Shown: positions 8,123 through 16,614 of the stretch, one piece after another
How the letters are laid out: each line of letters begins with the position of its first letter
Numbering within the stretch: the first letter of the stretch is position 1
DNA from: Chryseobacterium viscerum
GTDB taxonomy: Bacteria; Bacteroidota; Bacteroidia; Flavobacteriales; Weeksellaceae
DNA length: 64,000 nt
Direction: 5' to 3'
Assembly (NCBI RefSeq): GCF_002899945.2
Contig: NZ_PPEG02000011.1
Span: 1 to 64,000 of the forward strand
Translations under genes and position numbers: made by a program
Notes under the pieces: generated by a model
Told to the model about the DNA's origin: nothing
Database searches by the model: none
The model's input: the letters and a program-made list of their open reading frames with translations, nothing else

Positions 8123-8561
8123 TTTCAATTTTCATATTACTGTATTTTCTCTTCGAAATAAAATAAGTTGTATTTATTCCATTCACAATGCTTGCAGGAT
8201 AATAATTTAAGGGTTTTAATGAGCTGATAATTAGTATTTTGTGAAATAAGGGGTTGGTTGTGGGGGCTAAATCGAGATAAGTATAGTATTTTATAATTTT
8301 ATTTGTATCCTAATAATGAATGACATATTTCAAATAAAATTTAATGATATAAGTAGTTTGTAGAATATGTTACAGAAGACTTATTTGGAAAAATAAACAT
8401 CAGTTTGTTTGTGTAAAAAAAACTAAATATAGGGGCTATTTTAGTTTTTAAAGATATAGTAACTGGCCAAGTGCTAAAATTGCAGTGTCTAAAATATAAT
8501 AAATTGCTTTTTAAAGGTTCTGATATAAATAATTATTATAAGTAAACAAATAGAGTTAAAA
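8123..8561. repeat. 3' flank of the regulator with repeat copy R1 (about 8222-8330)
   Basis: The sequence after the regulator stop, including AATAAGGGGTTGGTTGTGGGGG and TTTGTATCCTAATAA, is closely similar to the flank after the broken regulator copy (10097-10320) and to 9625-9740. It ends in CAAATAAAA, where the other copies carry the start of a regulator frame. It is therefore a remnant of a duplication. No intact gene lies in this 439-bp stretch; the promoter for the S74 gene must lie near its right end. Confidence 0.6.
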
Positions 8562-9419
8562 ATGAAAAAAAACGTAACTATCTTATCTGCAATTCTATGT
8601 TTTGGTTCTGCTTTTTCGCAAGTAGGTATTAATACCCAAAATCCGCTGGGTATTTTTCATGTAGATGGATCTAAAGACAATCCTAACACTGGAGTTCCAA
8701 ATGCAACACAGCAGTCAAATGACCTGATTATGCTTAATAACGGTTATATTGGAATAGGCAATGTATTACCGAAACAACAGTTGCACATTACTCAACTTAA
8801 CGCTACGAGTGGAATAACAAATAGCTTTATTTCAGGAATAGCCATTACGGGCAATAGTACAGCTTTTGATGCGAGTGGACCTGGTCTTTATCTTGAAAAT
8901 GTTAATGCGCCAACTGGAAGTAGAGTCTTAAAAATCAATTATACTCGAAATGATACTGAACCATACTTAAATTTTCAAACTGTATCCGATAATGCTGGTT
9001 CATCTGTTGCAAACATACTATCTCTTACAAGTTCAGGGAAATTAGGATTAGGAACGACATCTCCCACTGAAAAAATTCATGTTATTGGGAATATTCTTGC
9101 TTCAGGTACAGTAACTCCTTCTGATATAAGAATTAAAAAAGATATTACAGATAATCCTTACGGTTTGAAAGAAATTTTAAATCTTCGAACAATCAAGTAC
9201 AGATATAAAAATGAAGAACTTGGTAAGGATAAAAAATTGGGATTTATTGCACAGGAGCTAAAAGTTACAATGCCTGAACTTGTAACGACAGCTAATGATG
9301 AAATAAAAACACTAGGTGTGAACTATGCAGAAATGACAGTAGTTCTAACCAAAGCAATCCAAGAACAACAAAAAGAGATTGAGTTTCTAAAAGAACAAAT
9401 AAAAAATTATAGAAAATAA
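8562..9419 (+). CDS. Secreted tail-fibre-like protein with S74 chaperone domain
   Basis: A 285-residue protein: signal peptide 1-19, a short VGINTQNPLGIFHVDGS motif common in Bacteroidota surface fibres, a low-complexity beta region with repeated 'GIGNVLPKQQLHI'-type turns, then an endosialidase-type intramolecular chaperone (Peptidase S74) at about 187-245. Ser187-Asp188 (SDIRIKKDI) is the expected self-cleavage site. A coiled coil ends the protein, consistent with trimer assembly. The N-terminus resembles the product of 10567-11499. No phage genes are nearby, so this is a chromosomal surface protein. Confidence 0.82.
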   Translation: MKKNVTILSAILCFGSAFSQVGINTQNPLGIFHVDGSKDNPNTGVPNATQQSNDLIMLNNGYIGIGNVLPKQQLHITQLNATSGITNSFISGIAITGNSTAFDASGPGLYLENVNAPTGSRVLKINYTRNDTEPYLNFQTVSDNAGSSVANILSLTSSGKLGLGTTSPTEKIHVIGNILASGTVTPSDIRIKKDITDNPYGLKEILNLRTIKYRYKNEELGKDKKLGFIAQELKVTMPELVTTANDEIKTLGVNYAEMTVVLTKAIQEQQKEIEFLKEQIKNYRK

Positions 9420-9549
9420 AACAAAATGATGATAATAATTTTCAAATCATCATTAAGTAAATAATTTTAATAGTTAGATTCTAAAATACACAAAGAAAAT
9501 AGTTAAAAAATTAATTTAAAACTCAATTATAATATTCCTTTTTGTTCAG

Positions 9550-9577
9550 GTTCGCTCTTAATTACGAGCGAACTTTT
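9550..9577 (+). terminator. Terminator after the S74 gene
   Basis: GTTCGCTC (9550-9557) and GAGCGAAC (9566-9573) form an 8-bp stem with an 8-nt loop, followed by TTTT. Confidence 0.75.
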
Positions 9578-9624
9578 CTATATATGCGGAAAAATATTTT
9601 ACGCAAGAATAGGAAGTGTTTAAT

Positions 9625-9740
9625 ATTGTACTGTTTGTAAAATATAGGGTTCGTTGTGTATAAAGGAATTTAAATGAAATACTATTTTATAATGTTCTTT
9701 GTATCCTATAAAAAAACACATGTCAAATAAAAAAGAGACC
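9625..9740 (+). repeat. Repeat copy R2, leader of a broken regulator
   Basis: This segment shares AATA(T)AGGGTTCGTTGTG and TTCTTTGTATCCTA with R1 and R3. It runs straight into the start of the broken regulator frame at 9721, which indicates that R is the 5' leader of a duplicated regulator gene. Confidence 0.6.
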
Positions 9741-10096
9741 ACTAAAAAGCAGTTTGTTAATCATATGCTTTTAGAAACTCAAGAATTGCAATACCAATTC
9801 AATGACCCATTACTTGAATTAATTGATCTGCGGAGAAGAATACTCCGCAATTTTGGGTACGATTTCAGAAGGTCTATCCTAACTTCACAAAATATCTACT
9901 TAGTCGTAATCCAACATTGAAAGTATCTGAACTGACACTACGCGCCTATCTTTATCTAGGTTTTTCTAGTAAAGAAATTTCGGAATTTACTTTTAGAGCT
10001 TATAAAACGATTGAGAATAATCGAAGGAGTATTAGAAAAAGATTGGCTGTTGACTCTACTCTGGATGTGTCATTGTTGCTTCAGGGCAATATATAA
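9721..10096 (+). pseudogene. Truncated, frameshifted copy of the TPR-LuxR regulator
   Basis: From the ATG at 9720 the frame encodes MSNKKETTKKQ, then ELQYQFNDPLLELIDL, matching the coiled-coil start of the regulator C-terminus. At about 9838-9842 one A is missing compared with the intact gene (agaaag reads agaag), which shifts the frame. After the shift, codons to the TAA at 10094-10096 encode QFWVRFQKVYPNFTKYLL and the LuxR-like helices, nearly identical to the intact copy. Sensor, TPR and membrane parts are absent. It is a decayed partial duplicate. Confidence 0.82.
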
Positions 10097-10224
10097 ATAC
10101 CAAGCCTCATTAATATCATCCATATTTCAATTTTTAAATTACTGAATTTTTTCATCGAAGTAAACTAGCAATTGCTTAACACATTCAGAATGTACATAGA
10201 ATATGTGTTGTAGGATTTTAATGT

Positions 10225-10375
10225 ATTGATAATACACGGTTTATAAAATAGGGGGTTCGTTGTGGGGGAAGAAATTTCTTTGGAATATTGCTTTATCATT
10301 TCTTTGCATCCTAACAAAAAACACACGTGAAATAAAAAATAGACAACTAAAAAGCAGTTTATTATTATGTAATAG
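10225..10375 (+). repeat. Repeat copy R3 with a vestige of a third regulator start
   Basis: It carries AAAATAGGGGGTTCGTTGTG, TTTCTTTGCATCCTAACA and then GTGAAATAAAAAATAGACAA, matching the first codons of the broken regulator at 9720 but with stops after a few codons. The whole gap 10097-10566 holds this remnant and the promoter of the next surface-protein gene; nothing else is seen. Confidence 0.6.
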
Positions 10376-10566
10376 TACACAAAATTGTACGAAGAGATGC
10401 ATAATTGATCCGAACAGCTTATGAAGTTTGTGTTTTTTTGAATGTAATAACGGTCGAACTACATTTTATATTTTATGAATGATACCGAAAAAAATTAAGT
10501 TTTGTTTGAGTACAAAAGAGGAAAAACATTAAGAATTACCAGTAAAAAATAAAATTATAAAAACAA

Positions 10567-11499
10567 ATGAAGAAAACAATTTTACCACCAGCAATCCTTC
10601 TTTTCGGATTATGTACAGCACAAGTAGGAATTAATACTGCAAATCCTAAAGCCACTTTTCATATTGACGGAGGCAAGGATAATCCCATCAACAATGATAC
10701 TCCAACAATTGGACAGCAGACAAATGATTTTGTAGTAACATCAAATGGCAATGTAGGAGTAGCCACCATCGCTCCAACTGAAAAATTAGAAGTTAACGGA
10801 AAAACAAAAATCAATGATCTACCTGTGAATGGGACAGCCGGATTTACAGCGACTAAGACTTTGGTTGCGAGTGACACTGGTGTAGTAGGTGTATTGAACG
10901 GATTACCATCTTCTGCGTACAATGGATATCAATTGACCTCTCTTAAAGGATTTGACATTAATAATGCTTTTAGTAGGTCATACAGCTATAATGAATTGGT
11001 AAGCAGTAACTGTTTTGATGGCTTTGGAAATTATTCACCGAGTTCACCTCTGTGTGCAGTTCCAGCAAGTACCATTTTCAACGAAGTTTATAAATTCACC
11101 TTTGATAAAAAAAGTAGTAACACAGAAAAATATCTCCAGATGAATATTGACTATTATACTTTGTACAATTACAAAGACAATACTGTTCCTCCAACGGCAT
11201 TCTATAATAATTTTATGATTAAAGTGATGATAAATGATATTATAGTGAAAACCTATGATAGCAGCATCAGCGTTCCCGTGGGTGGTGGTAATACTCATAA
11301 TCGTTCGAAGTCAATAACAGCAGATTTGTCAGGAATTAACTTGAATCCCACTAATAATATTGTAAAGATTTATTATAATGTTGGGCCTAATATTTTTAAA
11401 GCAAATACAGGAACTTCTGCTGGTAATTTCGTAGCGAATGCTCCTTATCTGCTCACTCAATACGTACAGGATTTTTCTTTTCAATTATATGAAAAATAA
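10567..11499 (+). CDS. Secreted surface protein, paralogous N-terminus to the S74 protein
   Basis: A 310-residue exported protein: signal peptide 1-18, then VGINTANPKATFHIDGGKDN, aligned with the same region of the S74 protein at 8562. Residues about 30-95 carry fibre-like turns (VGVATIAPTEKLEVNGKTKI). The C-terminal part (about 120-310) lacks the S74 chaperone and is rich in beta strands (YLQMNIDYYTLYNYKD, NNIVKIYYNVGP), looking like a jelly-roll or adhesin module I cannot name. No T9SS sorting domain is present. It is followed by a perfect hairpin at 11533-11560. Confidence 0.75.
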   Translation: MKKTILPPAILLFGLCTAQVGINTANPKATFHIDGGKDNPINNDTPTIGQQTNDFVVTSNGNVGVATIAPTEKLEVNGKTKINDLPVNGTAGFTATKTLVASDTGVVGVLNGLPSSAYNGYQLTSLKGFDINNAFSRSYSYNELVSSNCFDGFGNYSPSSPLCAVPASTIFNEVYKFTFDKKSSNTEKYLQMNIDYYTLYNYKDNTVPPTAFYNNFMIKVMINDIIVKTYDSSISVPVGGGNTHNRSKSITADLSGINLNPTNNIVKIYYNVGPNIFKANTGTSAGNFVANAPYLLTQYVQDFSFQLYEK

Positions 11500-11532
11500 A
11501 AAGAATAATCCAGTTAAATAAACTACTTAAAA

Positions 11533-11560
11533 CTGCCAAAATTTTTAAAAATTTTGGCAG
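11533..11560 (+). terminator. Perfect 28-bp palindromic terminator
   Basis: CTGCCAAAATTTTT (11533-11546) is directly followed by its reverse complement, giving a perfect palindrome 34 bp after the stop of the surface-protein gene. Confidence 0.7.
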
Positions 11561-12192
11561 CTTATTATGATAGATTGACTTAGTTAATTAAGTGGATTAG
11601 TGTACGAATAATTGTAATAAACGACCTGTTGGATATTCCCAGGCATTTTTAGGTTTGTTCTCAATCAAAAGGTGAATTCGTAAATTAGGGAACATTAATA
11701 ATTTAACTTCCATCAATGAAATTTGATTAATTGCTATTATCATTATCATTGGAGGACAAGCCTCTAGCATTAGCTAGTACTATTAAAAGCATGCTTCAAA
11801 TGATTGAATGCATTTTGTGCAACAGTTGATATTGATGTCGAAAATTCAAATTTATAGAATATTTTGAATCTTTTGCTTTTAAATCATATTTAAAAGTATT
11901 TTTATCTTTTTATTTTAATCGAGTCGGATATAAAAGAAAATTATTACAAGTATTCCAAGAATATCTGTAATGATTTAATTGTGTTTTTAGAATCATTTAA
12001 AACTCAAAGTTTAAAGCAAAGGAAATAAATTTGGACGGAGTTACAAAAAAAAAGTACCCCACATCTTACCCTCTTTAAAATATAAATTATTACTATTAAA
12101 AATAATATGTGTTTATTTTATTCTAACAACTTAGAATATAAGAATTGATTTTCCGATGAATAAAATGAAAGTGTAATATGATAAATTTAAAT
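11561..12192. other. AT-rich intergenic region, no gene seen
   Basis: About 630 bp rich in stops in all frames with no recognisable fragment, RNA or repeat. It may be decayed sequence from the neighbouring array. Confidence 0.4.
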
Positions 12193-12220
12193 TACTTTTG
12201 TAAATAATACCAACCAGTAT
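12193..12220 (+). promoter_or_regulatory. TetR gene promoter and operator
   Basis: TACTTTTG (12193-12200) is a -7 element. ATAC-N6-GTAT at 12207-12220 lies at the expected transcription start, ending 5 nt before the ATG at 12226. The same half-sites and spacing recur at 12835-12848 before the downstream operon. Confidence 0.65.
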
Positions 12221-12225
12221 CTTTT

Positions 12226-12816
12226 ATGAAAAAATCATCAGCAACACGATTTACGATTCTTGAAAAAGCGTTTCAAATTATTTATACCAAAGGTTACCAA
12301 ACGACAAGTATTGATGAGATCATTGCAACAACAAAGGTTACAAAAGGTGCATTTTATTATCATTTTAAAACCAAAGATGAAATGGGTTTGGCGATTATCA
12401 ATGAAATTGTAAAGCCTACGATGCAAAATGATTTCATAAAACCCTTAGAAAATGCTAAGGATCCAATTAAGGAAATCTATGATATGACGCACGCATTACT
12501 TTTGGAAAATCCTTTTTTGAAATTAGAATTTGGTTGTCCAGCCGGTAATTTGTTGCAAGAGATGACACCGTGGAATGTGGAATTTGGAAAGGCATTGTCT
12601 GAAATCATTTTGGAATGGCAGAAAACCATTGAAAACAGTATAAAAATTGCTAAAGAAAACGGAACAATTAGAGAAAACGTAGACCCTGAACAAACTTCGT
12701 ATTTCATCATGTCAGGCTATTGGGGAATCAGGAATTTTGGGAAACTCTATGGCAATACAGACTGCTATCATTCCTATTTAAAAGAGCTGAAAACCTACTT
12801 AACAAGTTTAAAATAA
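12226..12816 (+). CDS. TetR/AcrR-family regulator
   Basis: A 196-residue repressor. The N-terminal helix-turn-helix (about 8-58) reads TRFTILEKAFQIIYTKGYQT, then TSIDEIIATTKVTKGAFYYHF. The C-terminal ligand domain has the TetR_C form found in YezE/AcrR-like regulators, with LEFGCPAGNLLQEM. Two copies of an ATAC-N6-GTAT palindrome, before this gene and before the operon at 12885, indicate that it controls itself and those three genes. The ligand is unknown; Cys in EFGCP could respond to electrophiles. Confidence 0.88.
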   Translation: MKKSSATRFTILEKAFQIIYTKGYQTTSIDEIIATTKVTKGAFYYHFKTKDEMGLAIINEIVKPTMQNDFIKPLENAKDPIKEIYDMTHALLLENPFLKLEFGCPAGNLLQEMTPWNVEFGKALSEIILEWQKTIENSIKIAKENGTIRENVDPEQTSYFIMSGYWGIRNFGKLYGNTDCYHSYLKELKTYLTSLK

Positions 12817-12832
12817 ATTATTAAAATCAAAA

Positions 12833-12864
12833 ACATACTAATTAGTATGTTTTTATTATCTTTG
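12833..12864 (+). promoter_or_regulatory. TetR operator overlapping promoter of the membrane/rhodanese operon
   Basis: ACATACTAATTAGTATGT (12833-12850) is a perfect 18-bp palindrome, and TATCTTTG (12857-12864) is an exact -7 element six bases later. A repressor bound there would cover the core promoter. Confidence 0.8.
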
Positions 12865-12884
12865 CATCGTTAAATAATATTACG

Positions 12885-13343
12885 ATGTACCAAACGCTTA
12901 CATTCTTACACTCTATCATGCGCTGGCTTGTTTTGGCAAGTTTAATTTATTCCATCTACCGCGCTTATAAAGGATATGTTTCCAACTTAGAATTTTCCAA
13001 AACGGATAATAATTTCAGACATTGGACTGCAACGATTGCTCATATTCAATTGATCATTGGGTTCATTTTTTATATGAAAAGTCCGATAATTAAATATTTC
13101 TGGAACAATTTCGACGAGGCCATTCATAATTTAGATATTGCTTTTTTTGGTCTGATTCATATTTTTCTAATGCTTACTGCAATCATTTTGATTACCATCG
13201 GTTCTGCAACATCAAAAAGAAAAGCTACTGATAGAGAAAAATACAAAACGATGCTGGTTTGGTTTTCAATCTCGCTCATCATCATTTTCATTGCTATTCC
13301 TTGGCCATTTTCTCCGTTTGCTAACAGACCTTATTTCAGATAA
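12885..13343 (+). CDS. Four-span membrane protein, cytochrome-b-like
   Basis: A 152-residue integral membrane protein with about four hydrophobic spans: LHSIMRWLVLASLIYSIY, IAHIQLIIGFIFYM, IHIFLMLTAIILITIG and WFSISLIIIFIAIPW. Histidines in spans 1-3 (LHSIMRW, AHIQ, LIHIF) could hold heme, and homologues in Chryseobacterium are often annotated 'cytochrome B'. Function is unproved. First gene of a TetR-controlled operon; the next gene starts 2 bp after its stop codon. Confidence 0.65.
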   Translation: MYQTLTFLHSIMRWLVLASLIYSIYRAYKGYVSNLEFSKTDNNFRHWTATIAHIQLIIGFIFYMKSPIIKYFWNNFDEAIHNLDIAFFGLIHIFLMLTAIILITIGSATSKRKATDREKYKTMLVWFSISLIIIFIAIPWPFSPFANRPYFR

Positions 13344-13344
13344 T

Positions 13345-13647
13345 ATGATACATTTATTAAAAACAAAAATCGGAAGATTACGCATCATTGGATTTCTCGA
13401 AGGCGTTTCATTATTAGTATTGCTATGCATTGCAGTTCCAATGAAATATTACTTCGGAAATCCTAGTTTAACCAAAATTATGGGACCAATTCACGGCACC
13501 ATATTTTTACTTTTTCTTTTCAATACTTTAAGTGTTGGTGTAGAGCAGAACTGGAAATTTAAAACAACTACATGGAAGGTTATTTTGACTTGTTTTATTC
13601 CTTTTGGAACATTTTATATAGACCATAAAATATTAAGTAAATTATGA
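13345..13647 (+). CDS. DUF3817 membrane protein
   Basis: A 100-residue membrane protein starting at the ATG at 13345. It has the DUF3817 pattern: RLRIIGFLEGVSLLVLLCIAVPMKY, then GPIHGTIFLLFLFNT and a last span before the YIDHKIL tail. The frame stays open 18 codons upstream, but that part overlaps the previous gene. Function unknown; in this phylum DUF3817 genes often sit with redox or detoxification genes. It overlaps the rhodanese gene by four bases. Confidence 0.82.
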   Translation: MIHLLKTKIGRLRIIGFLEGVSLLVLLCIAVPMKYYFGNPSLTKIMGPIHGTIFLLFLFNTLSVGVEQNWKFKTTTWKVILTCFIPFGTFYIDHKILSKL

Positions 13648-14003
13648 AAAAACTCTACATCATAGGCGGAATTCTTCTATTGATTTATACTTCGTACAGA
13701 ATTTATCGCTTTGCAAAACTTGACGAAGGACTTGCCGGAAAGATAGAAAATGGAGCGGTAATTCTGGATGTACGAACTGAAAAGGAATTTGAAATGGGAC
13801 ATATTAAAGGTTCAACAAATATTTCTCTCGGAAGCATCAGAGAACGGTATATCGAACTTGACTCCACTAAAACTTACATCACGGTTTGTTCTCACGGCCT
13901 GCGAAGTGTGAAAGTGGAAAGTATTTTAAAAGAAAAAGGATTTAAAAATGTTTTCAATGGTGGAGCTTGGTCTGACCTTGAGAAAATTATTATTCAGAAA
14001 TGA
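13644..14003 (+). CDS. Membrane-anchored single-domain rhodanese
   Basis: A 119-residue protein: an N-terminal membrane segment (about 4-20) and one rhodanese domain with DVRTEKEFEMGHIKGSTNI and the catalytic loop CSHGLR (Cys82). Rhodaneses carry persulfide sulfur on this cysteine. The start overlaps the DUF3817 stop (ATGA), so the three genes 12885-14003 form one operon under the TetR operator. This suggests reactive-sulfur or thiol stress as the signal, but that is inference. Confidence 0.88.
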   Translation: MKKLYIIGGILLLIYTSYRIYRFAKLDEGLAGKIENGAVILDVRTEKEFEMGHIKGSTNISLGSIRERYIELDSTKTYITVCSHGLRSVKVESILKEKGFKNVFNGGAWSDLEKIIIQK

Positions 14004-14047
14004 GATTTGCTCTTTTGTTATATAGTATTTAAGGAATTTTAGATTAG

Positions 14048-14083
14048 TTATCAAAATGGCATTTTATCATAAACATTTGGTAG
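14048..14083 (+). promoter_or_regulatory. Regulon site S1 (OsmC promoter)
   Basis: TTATCAAAATGGCA, 13 nt, ATTTGGTAG. It ends 22 nt before the -7 element TAAATTTG (14106-14113). One of six sites with the same layout; see findings. Confidence 0.85.
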
Positions 14084-14105
14084 AAGGAAAATTTTAAGGG
14101 TATCG

Positions 14106-14113
14106 TAAATTTG
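14106..14113 (+). promoter_or_regulatory. -7 element of the OsmC gene
   Basis: TAAATTTG, 30 nt before the ATG at 14144, exactly 22 nt after site S1. Confidence 0.7.
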
Positions 14114-14143
14114 TATTATAAAAATTTTATTAAAATTAAATTT

Positions 14144-14557
14144 ATGGAAACAAATACCAAAGCCTTTTGGCAAGGAAGTTTCAAACAAGGAAACGGACAT
14201 TTCACAACGGAAAATTCAAAATTAAATAACACCTCATTCAAGCCTTCTTATGCGAAAAATGATGGAATTTTTACCAATCCTGAAGAATTGTTGGCTTCTG
14301 CTCACGCTTCTTGCTTTACAATGACGTTGAGTTATATTTTGGGAGAAAACGGATTTTCTGCCGACCATCTTGAAACAACCGTTTCATTAATAATCAACAA
14401 CAATATAATCACCAATTCCAACTTATCGTTACAAGCTAAAATTGAAGGTATAACGGAAGAACAATTTCAAAATTTTGCACTGAAAGCTAAAGAAATGTGT
14501 CCTGTTGGAAATGTCTTGAAAGCTGAGAGTACTTTAGAGGCAGCTTTAATACAATAA
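14144..14557 (+). CDS. OsmC-family peroxiredoxin
   Basis: A 137-residue OsmC/Ohr-type protein. The two redox cysteines are Cys57 (SAHASCFTM) and Cys119 (EMCPVGN). The family reduces organic hydroperoxides with a Cys pair; OsmC also handles broader peroxides. The frame is open 11 codons upstream, but the -7 element at 14106-14113 would lie inside that extension, so translation must start at 14144. It is preceded by regulon site S1 and so is probably co-regulated with the MATE pump and the flavoprotein genes. Confidence 0.92.
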   Translation: METNTKAFWQGSFKQGNGHFTTENSKLNNTSFKPSYAKNDGIFTNPEELLASAHASCFTMTLSYILGENGFSADHLETTVSLIINNNIITNSNLSLQAKIEGITEEQFQNFALKAKEMCPVGNVLKAESTLEAALIQ

Positions 14558-14726
14558 CAAAATAGGTTTTCAAAATCGTTTTATTAGTAGAAATTGAAAA
14601 GACAATTATAAGTTTGTAGTGACTAATTATATTAGAAACATTACAAATACATTTATTCCTAAAAATCAACAAAGTAACCTGATATAGACATTTATATCTT
14701 TGTTGATCCACAAGGTTGAATTTACT

Positions 14727-14753
14727 AAAAAGCATCCTAAAATGGGTGCTTTT
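14727..14753 (+). terminator. Terminator-like hairpin after the OsmC gene
   Basis: AAAAAGCATCC pairs with GGGTGCTTTT around a short loop and is T-rich at its end. It lies about 170 bp past the OsmC stop, between that gene and regulon site S2. The rest of 14558-14780 shows nothing. Confidence 0.55.
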
Positions 14754-14780
14754 ATATTATACATAAATAAGCCTGAAGTT

Positions 14781-14816
14781 TTATCAAAATGGCAACTTTT
14801 TGTTAAAATTTGGTAG
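14781..14816 (+). promoter_or_regulatory. Regulon site S2 (MATE promoter)
   Basis: TTATCAAAATGGCA, 13 nt, ATTTGGTAG; ends 22 nt before TATTTTTG (14839-14846), the MATE -7 element. Confidence 0.85.
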
Positions 14817-14867
14817 TAAATTTCGATATGCAGTAGTCTATTTTTGCAGCACTAATTCAATAAAAAA

Positions 14868-14924
14868 ATGCAGTCAAATAGATTATGTACACCAGGAAAT
14901 ATTATTCTTAATTTAATTGATTAA
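14868..14924 (+). CDS. 18-codon upstream ORF ending one base before the MATE start
   Basis: ATG at 14868 opens a frame of 18 codons (MQSNRLCTPGNIILNLID) whose TAA ends at 14924; the MATE ATG starts at 14926. It lies entirely inside the mRNA leader defined by the -7 element at 14839-14846. Its tight spacing suggests translational coupling or a leader-peptide control of the pump, but the short length makes chance possible. Confidence 0.4.
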   Translation: MQSNRLCTPGNIILNLID

Positions 14925-14925
14925 A

Positions 14926-16272
14926 ATGATACAAAAATATACATCAAATAAAATTTATTATCAAAGTACGATAGCATTAGCAGGTCCTGTAGTGATATCA
15001 CAACTGGGTCACACTTTGGTACAGACCGTCGATACCGTCATTATTGGTCATTTTGCAGGAACAACATCATTGGCCGCAGTGTCATTAGTGCATTCAGTTT
15101 TTATGGTCGTATTGGTCATAGGGCTGGGTATAGCATACGGATTGACACCGCTCATAGCACAGGAGAATGGAAAACAAAACTATCGGAATTGTGCAAGTCT
15201 TCTCTCTAACAGCTTATGGCTGAATGTAGCATCAGCTATCCTTCTTTTCCTATTGGTATATTTTGGTTCAGCATATGCCATGCAGCATACCGGGCAGAAT
15301 CCGGAGGTTGTAAAAACGGCAAAGCCATACCTTTTAATTTTAAGTTTGTCAATCCTTCCTTTAATGATCTTTCAAACTTTCAAGCAATTTGCTGAAGGTT
15401 TGGGATTCACAAAGCAGGCTATGAATATAACCATTTGGGGAAATGTACTTAATGTTATTTTAGCAGTTATTTTGGTTAAAGGAATGTTTGGAATCACTCC
15501 TATGGGTGTCAAAGGGGTTGGAATTGCCACGTTGATCGACCGCTTTTTAATGATGGTGGTAATGGCATGGTACGTTCTTCGGTCATCAAATTTTAAAATG
15601 TATTTGCAGCATTTTTCCTTAAAGTTAGTCGAATTTTCAAGAGTAGTAGCTATTATAAAAATAGGGATCCCTGTAGCAATGCAGTATGTTTTTGAGATAG
15701 GAGCATTCGCAGTTGCCGCTTTGATGGCTGGTCAATTGGGTTCAACTGAACAAGCTGCCCATCAAACTGCGATTACCTTAGTTGCAATGACCTATATGAT
15801 GGCCAGTGGCATAGCGTCTGCCGCAACCATTAAAGTTGGTCATAGTTTTGGAAAACAGAATTACAGCCGAATTCAGAATTTTGCAAAAGCTTCTTATCAT
15901 TTAGTTGTTGTTTTCATGCTTTTCTTCGCAATTATCTTTATGGTTTTTAATAAATATCTGCCGTACCTTATAACAAGCGATGCTCAAGTTTTGGTGATCG
16001 CATCACAACTATTGATCATTGCAGGAATATTCCAGATTTTTGACGGTGCACAGGTTGTTGGTTTGGGAAGTCTTCGAGGGGTGGGAGATGTTAATATCCC
16101 AACATTAATAACATTCATTTCATATTGGCTGATAGGTTTACCATTCAGTTACTTTTTAGGGGTCTATTTGCATTTCGGTATCAATGGAATTTGGTATGGA
16201 TTGACATTAGGTTTATTAGCGTCATCAGTGTTACTGTATCTAAGGTTCAGGTACATTATTAAGATTGTTTAA
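14926..16272 (+). CDS. MATE-family multidrug efflux transporter
   Basis: A 448-residue inner-membrane pump with twelve hydrophobic spans in two halves, as in the NorM/MATE family. Diagnostic parts are LAGPVVISQLGHTLVQTVDTVIIGHFAG-type segment (residues about 15-42), AIAYGLTPLIAQENG and, in the second half, AMQYVFEIGAFAVAALMAG. MATE pumps expel cationic drugs and dyes using Na+ or H+. The ATG at 14926 follows the short leader ORF by one base. Regulon site S2 precedes it. Confidence 0.93.
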   Translation: MIQKYTSNKIYYQSTIALAGPVVISQLGHTLVQTVDTVIIGHFAGTTSLAAVSLVHSVFMVVLVIGLGIAYGLTPLIAQENGKQNYRNCASLLSNSLWLNVASAILLFLLVYFGSAYAMQHTGQNPEVVKTAKPYLLILSLSILPLMIFQTFKQFAEGLGFTKQAMNITIWGNVLNVILAVILVKGMFGITPMGVKGVGIATLIDRFLMMVVMAWYVLRSSNFKMYLQHFSLKLVEFSRVVAIIKIGIPVAMQYVFEIGAFAVAALMAGQLGSTEQAAHQTAITLVAMTYMMASGIASAATIKVGHSFGKQNYSRIQNFAKASYHLVVVFMLFFAIIFMVFNKYLPYLITSDAQVLVIASQLLIIAGIFQIFDGAQVVGLGSLRGVGDVNIPTLITFISYWLIGLPFSYFLGVYLHFGINGIWYGLTLGLLASSVLLYLRFRYIIKIV

Positions 16273-16437
16273 TTACGTAGATTTTTGTTGAGATAAGCTT
16301 AAAAGTACAATTAAAAGAAACATAAGTGTAATTTTTGAAAAGGATTGCAGAATTAAATTTGCAAAGGCGTAAGATAGCTTAGCCGGCATAATCTATCTCG
16401 CCTAAACAATATAATTTTAATTTTTAAAAAAAATCAG

Positions 16438-16614
16438 ATGAGGCTCATGCAAATTTCACTGTTTTCACTATTTTTTCTATTATCACTTAATGTGAAAGCA
16501 CAAAACAAATCAAAAGAAAATTTTAATTTCCCTAAAGACAGAAAGACCAACATTGCGGTATTGGTTTATGACGGTGTCGAAATCGGCCGCATCCCTTTTA
16601 TAGGCGTCACATGA
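16438..16614 (+). pseudogene. 5' fragment of a DJ-1/PfpI-family gene
   Basis: The frame encodes a signal peptide (about 1-21, ending VKA before QNKSK) and the first strand of a DJ-1/PfpI domain, KTNIAVLVYDGVEI, then breaks off at about 16583. The remaining ten codons to TGA at 16612-16614 are unrelated and are the antisense of the neighbouring fragment. The catalytic Cys of the family and most of the domain are missing, so no DJ-1 activity is expected. Confidence 0.75.

Noticed and set aside
8562..11499. Possible prophage tail genes (S74 domain)
   Set aside because: No capsid, portal, tail or integrase genes are nearby; signal peptides point to surface proteins.
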